Under the pieces are notes generated by a model. The model was not told the DNA's origin. It saw nothing but the letters and a program-made list of their open reading frames with translations, and did not search any database. Source: Prostheceraeus crozeri (lineage: Eukaryota; Platyhelminthes; Polycladida; Euryleptidae). From it: DNA of 64,000 bases. How positions within the stretch are numbered: position 1 is the stretch's first letter; every line of letters begins with the position of its first letter. The DNA is taken from positions 174,950 to 238,949 of the forward strand of contig CAJQUW010005335.1 in assembly GCA_907163375.1 (NCBI GenBank), in the 5' to 3' direction. Shown here piece after piece: positions 60,621 through 64,000 of this stretch. The position numbers and the translations under genes are program-made.

Positions 60621-60960
60621 ATATCATGTGACTAAAAATATTTGAAGGAATTGGCTTATTCTTAACAATAAGTTTAGGAGTATTTACAATTGTCATTTCA
60701 TCTGGCGTTCTTACAATTCCTGTTGTTGCTACTGCTTTGCAGTCAGATGATCACTCAATTGTAGAGAACATCTGCTTCTCGCATTTATGAAAAAAGGCAT
60801 TTCAGTGTAAAGAGCTGTGACCTCCAACTCAAACATTTGAAAGGAAACAATGTATGAAAGAACAAACAGCTGCTACACCCACTTAGACATTTGTAAGACG
60901 TGGAATATATAACCAGCAAATCCTACTCCGGCGTCCCTTAAGAAATTTTTTTATTATAAA

Positions 60961-61389
60961 ATGAACAACATAAATGAGTTTTTAAAATTATATGGAACGC
61001 AAACAACTACAAATTTTGATCTAAAGAAAATTGCAAATCAATTAGGAATAAAGAATTTTCATGTTCTAATGAGAGACGAATTACAATTGATCAAAAATAA
61101 GCCAACAATAACTATAAATTTCATAACAAATCTTCATACGTCAGATGAAAAAGGAATACATTGGTCTGCAGGTATCTTTAATAAAAATCGAGATAATTAC
61201 TATTTCGACTCTTATGGATTGCCTCCAACAAACGAAGTCAAAAAATTACTTGGCAATGGAACTTATAATACATTTCAAATTCAAAAACCGGGAACTACTT
61301 TCTGTGGTCAATTATGTCTTTATGTTTTGTTTAAATTGCAAAAAGGAGTACCATTTCTTGATATTATGTTAGAATTGAACGAACCGTAG
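60961..61389 (+). CDS. Polinton adenain-like cysteine protease
   Basis: 142 aa. GIHWSAGIFNKNRDNYYFDS carries the catalytic His and the following acidic residue, and PGTTFCGQLCLYVLFKL the catalytic Cys region, as in adenovirus-type (Ulp1-like) maturation proteases found in Polintons. It opens with MNNINEFLKLYG after an AT-rich leader. It converges with the integrase on the other strand. Length fits the family, though the C-terminus is short. Confidence 0.88.
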   Translation: MNNINEFLKLYGTQTTTNFDLKKIANQLGIKNFHVLMRDELQLIKNKPTITINFITNLHTSDEKGIHWSAGIFNKNRDNYYFDSYGLPPTNEVKKLLGNGTYNTFQIQKPGTTFCGQLCLYVLFKLQKGVPFLDIMLELNEP

Positions 61390-61440
61390 GTTCTATGGCT
61401 ACGCCTAACAAGGGAATTTCATTCCCGAAACGTTAGTTCC
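61390..61440 (+). repeat. Stem-loop between Polinton protease and integrase
   Basis: CTAAC (61407-61411) pairs with GTTAG (61431-61435). Inside, GGGAAT/ATTCCC forms a second stem, followed by GAAAC. It lies between convergent genes and could act at transcript ends. The layout resembles the hammerhead-like motif at 22860 with a degraded core. Confidence 0.5.
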
Positions 61441-61558
61441 AATAATAATGATAATGATAATTAAAAATCAGTTCGTTGTAATTCATTTTGATAAAATCGG
61501 CCTCTGATATCTTCATCATCTAAATCTTTGATTTCGTAAGTAATCGGATAAGTTTGAT

Positions 61559-62398
61559 TTATTTTACAAACTTCAAATATCTCTTTCGTCCAGTATCCGA
61601 CGAAGCCTTTTCAAATTTATTCTTATACTTAAATATTCTAACTCTATCACCAATTTTAAATTTCGGCTTAAGTTTCTGCAAATTCGGATTACTCTCATTC
61701 GAATAATTATTCTCGAAAATTTTCTTTCGGATTAAATCAGGGTCGTCAGAAGCATTCTTTGGAGTTTCTTCAATACCAGAATGAACTTTATTATTGTACT
61801 CTTCTACAATTCCTGGTAATATCTTCAACCATTTCTGATTTCTTTGCTCAGTAAATTTCTTGAATAATTAATTTTTTAACGTCCGATTGAATCTTTCTAT
61901 CACTACGGCTTTCCCTGCATTTTCAGTTGAATAAACAGTTTAAAATAGTGGCTGAACGTTTCGGTTATAAAATTCCGTCCCTTTATCAACAAACAATTTT
62001 TTTGGCTTTCTCTTACTTTCTTTAAAGATTTCTTCAAACGCATATTTAACTGGCAGACCACTTTCATTTTTCAAAGGCTTTACCCAAGCGTATCGTGTAT
62101 ATAAATCTATAACGGTCAATGCGTATTTGTAGTCCCTTTCATTCGGCATATGAATAAGATCAGCACTCCAAATATCATCTTTATTAAATACTTTTACTTT
62201 CAATAAATATTTAGGCTTTCTATATTCTTTATGAATTTCAGACGCGTAGGTTCGAGCGTTGCTCTCAGACAGCTTTGCTGACGTTTCATCTATCCCCTGA
62301 CCGAATAATATTTTAGCTTGTAAAGCTTTCTTAACAAACATTCTTTCAATTTTTTCTCTAAATGTAGGATTTTGATTACTATCTAATTCTTGAATCAT
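61559..62398 (-). pseudogene. Polinton retroviral-type integrase, broken
   Basis: Text KYALTVIDLYTRYAWVKPLK and KPKKLFVDKGTEFYNRNVQP belongs to the DDE catalytic core of Polinton integrases. The N-terminal part has the Ser/Lys-rich lead-in with a conserved DDIWSADLIHMPN. The C-terminal piece holds a chromo-/SH3-like region (FKIGDRVRIFKYKNKFEKA). The gene is broken. Confidence 0.9.
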
Positions 62399-62488
62399 CT
62401 TCTTATCAGCTTCATGTCGAGAACTTAGGTCATGATTTCGATAAGCTAAATCATGCCTCTAAGCAGCGGCATCTACTCTATTTATTGG

Positions 62489-62752
62489 TTATTCACCTGG
62501 TTTCGGATTATTATTCTCATCTAGTCTTATATCTAATCGAGTTCCTGGACCGGTATATGAATGACCAAGAAGATGTTTTTCTTTCGAATATTTACTCCAA
62601 ATAAATCCAGGAAAGTTTTCTAATGTTTTTTGTATGTCGTTACCTACATAAATTTTACAATTTGAGGTTTTATTTTTGTTTAACAGATAATTTAATAAAT
62701 CTAAATTAGCAATTTTTAATTTAATTAAATTTTCGGAATTTTTAGAATTCAT
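62489..62752 (-). CDS. Polinton PLA2-like small protein
   Basis: 87 aa. The C-terminal text HSYTGPGTRLDIRLDE matches the calcium-loop region (Y.GPGT.LD) of parvovirus-like phospholipase A2 domains that occur in Polintons and related elements. In capsid proteins this domain helps endosomal escape. The active-site His-Asp helix is not evident here, so the protein may be partial or the domain atypical. Confidence 0.6.
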   Translation of the reverse strand: MNSKNSENLIKLKIANLDLLNYLLNKNKTSNCKIYVGNDIQKTLENFPGFIWSKYSKEKHLLGHSYTGPGTRLDIRLDENNNPKPGE

Positions 62753-62833
62753 TTTAAAAGATAAAATAAAAGTTTTACCTAATCGAACCTTGTTCAGGGG
62801 CTTTAGCCGATCGGACGAAAGGTCCTGAGGTTA

Positions 62834-63322
62834 TTACCGAATCATACTAGGACTTAGATATATTCCAGAACCATCTTTTGTTTCTTTAATTTCAATTAAA
62901 TCATCAACATTGTGGAGAATATTTTTAAGAACTCGTTTCCCTTCATCAACCAAATTTAATTTACTAATGAAATTATCTACTATTCCGTCACCCCTAGCAA
63001 CTTTCTCTAACTCTCTATTATGACGTTTTTGTTCTTCTAATGCTGCTTTCTCTGATTTATTTTTATTTACTGCTTGGACAATACCAGCTGTCCCACCTGC
63101 AACACTTCCTGCTGCTGCTATGCCCCCTATTATTAGTGGAATTAATGGGAGAATTCCACCATTCTTTTCTTCTTGTAATTGAATATTCTCTATCATTGGT
63201 TTACTTATGTAATACTTTTTTTTGTTAATCGTAATAGTTTTAGGTGTATTTTTGTCAACAATGTTACGTAGTTTTAATTCAACAATTTTATTATTACTAT
63301 TATTACTTTCCGCTTGCGACAT
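62834..63322 (-). CDS. Polinton minor capsid-like protein
   Basis: 162 aa. A Gly/Ala/Ile-rich hydrophobic segment (GGILPLIPLIIGGIAAAGSV) is followed by a charged, coiled-coil-like stretch (KNKSEKAALEEQKRHNREL). Polinton minor capsid (penton or pVI/pX-like) proteins have such a GGxLP..IP..G membrane-active segment. It lies directly downstream of the major capsid gene on the same strand. Confidence 0.6.
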   Translation of the reverse strand: MSQAESNNSNNKIVELKLRNIVDKNTPKTITINKKKYYISKPMIENIQLQEEKNGGILPLIPLIIGGIAAAGSVAGGTAGIVQAVNKNKSEKAALEEQKRHNRELEKVARGDGIVDNFISKLNLVDEGKRVLKNILHNVDDLIEIKETKDGSGIYLSPSMIR

Positions 63323-63458
63323 TTTTAATAAAAAAATTTTAAGTTATCAAAAATTTTTAAGTTATCAAAAATTTTAATCTATTTTAGTTATCAAAAAATT
63401 TTAAGTTAAGAATTTTTAATCTATTCTAGTTATCAAAATTTTAAGTTATCAAAAAAAA
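63323..63458 (-). repeat. AT-rich direct repeats between Polinton capsid genes
   Basis: TTTTAAGTTATCAAAAATTT-type units recur four or five times between 63335 and 63455. They could be promoter-associated or simple slippage repeats. Confidence 0.65.
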
Positions 63459-64000
63459 TTAATTAATCCTAGCCATCTTTCCATTAAGAATTTCAATAGA
63501 ATATTTTACATCTTCCAGCAATAAACCATAAGCCATCAATGAAGTTGTGGAATCATTCTTTTCAATATTAATTGTTACATCACAACCAGTCTTGATAATA
63601 TCTTCAGATTGTGCACTTAAATCGAAACAGAAAACAGGATATAAATGTCTCCAATCTCCAGGAGTTAATTGTGGTTCAACTCCAAATTCTATACAAAGAT
63701 TTCGATAAGAATCATATCCTTCCATAAATTGATTATTGGTATCATCGAATCTTAATGGATCAATTGGATATCGGGTTTGATTTAATGAAACTTGCAAACT
63801 TCGAATTGTATTAATATGAAAAAGATTGTTGTTCTTATCAAAACTTGGAGAATTATTTCTCTGAAAAGTTAGTAATAAATATCTTGGAGTATTCGAAGTT
63901 CTAGTAAAATGCCAGTTAAATCTTTGTTCGGAAAAAGTTACTGAACTAGCAGTACGCTTTAGAAAATTTACTGGAATTGGTTTGTTAGTATTAAATCTTT
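63459..64000 (-). CDS. Polinton major capsid protein, C-terminal part
   Basis: Open from the window edge to 63459. RFNWHFTRTSNTPRYLLLTF, FHINTIRSLQVSLNQTRYP, GDWRHLYPVFCFDLSAQSED and DVTINIEKNDSTTSLMAYGL match the second jelly-roll half of double-jelly-roll Polinton capsid proteins. The N-terminal part lies outside the window. Downstream AT-rich repeats (63330-63450, AAGTTATCAAAAATTTTAA-type) separate it from the next gene. Confidence 0.8.
   Translation of the reverse strand, partial: RFNTNKPIPVNFLKRTASSVTFSEQRFNWHFTRTSNTPRYLLLTFQRNNSPSFDKNNNLFHINTIRSLQVSLNQTRYPIDPLRFDDTNNQFMEGYDSYRNLCIEFGVEPQLTPGDWRHLYPVFCFDLSAQSEDIIKTGCDVTINIEKNDSTTSLMAYGLLLEDVKYSIEILNGKMARIN

Larger units (their letters stand above)
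60650..64000. mobile_element. Polinton/Maverick fragment, running off the window
   Basis: Fossil virus-like DNA transposon. Visible parts from left to right are cysteine protease (+), integrase (-), PLA2-like protein (-), minor capsid-like protein (-) and major capsid protein (-, cut by the window edge). Family hallmarks DNA polymerase B and packaging ATPase are not in view and may lie beyond 64000. Some parts look open and others are broken by a small number of changes, so the copy is moderately young. AT-rich codon use differs from the LINE on its left. No terminal repeat could be identified; the left boundary is placed by where coding-like text begins. Confidence 0.9.

Overview
The window reads as AT-rich, non-coding animal DNA, most likely from a marine invertebrate. 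No bacterial-style gene density is present. The words AGGCCTA and ACATGTA recur throughout, as they do in echinoderm, hemichordate and some mollusc genomes. The mix of mobile elements (CR1/Jockey-like and RTE-like LINEs, an R2-superfamily LINE with a restriction-like endonuclease, Penelope-like, Crypton, piggyBac, hAT-like MITEs and a Polinton) fits that assignment, but the species cannot be named from the sequence. I could not recognise a convincing host protein-coding gene; nearly everything interpretable is mobile or tandem-repeat DNA.

Left part (1-16 kb): a candidate non-autonomous DNA element with GC-rich ends (about 1.28-2.46 kb); a dispersed 16-bp box TGTCGCGAGCGTTACC (3.6-3.8 kb and again 14.8-15.2 kb); MITE copies at 4.3-4.7 kb and 12.8-13.2 kb; a foldback at 4.76-4.87 kb; a 355-bp satellite made of two diverged 178-bp halves (5.5-6.7 kb); an eight-copy array of about 195-226 bp units (7.3-8.8 kb); a GC-rich minisatellite (8.8-9.1 kb); and a degenerate array (9.4-12.8 kb) split by a 5'-truncated LINE at 10.75-12.53 kb. 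A fresh 302-bp tandem duplication follows at 13.25-13.86 kb.

Middle part (16-40 kb): a minus-strand LINE (ORF1, APE endonuclease, half of the RT) is split by a 2.16-kb hAT-like element with 8-bp target duplications. Next come a Penelope-like element with a GIY-YIG domain and a hammerhead-like terminal motif, a tRNA-derived SINE, a Crypton tyrosine-recombinase relic, a double hairpin, a piggyBac relic, and a heavily decayed minus-strand LINE. Long stretches between them hold nothing I can identify.

Right part (40-64 kb): a (CT)n tract of about 575 bp; a 4.07-kb element bounded by 23-bp perfect inverted repeats with GTCGGCCAA-rich subterminal zones; a Penelope-like fragment; an internally deleted RTE-like LINE; a tRNA-like plus 7SL-RNA-like composite just upstream of a nearly complete LINE with a restriction-like endonuclease; a minisatellite sharing a 17-bp word with that LINE's 3' end; and, from about 60.65 kb to the window edge, part of a Polinton/Maverick (protease, integrase, PLA2-like, minor and major capsid genes).

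The most unusual signals are the conserved 16-bp box in otherwise unrelated sequence, the recurrent stem-plus-CGAAAC hammerhead-like fold next to four different elements, and the 7SL-like segments abutting the R2-superfamily LINE.
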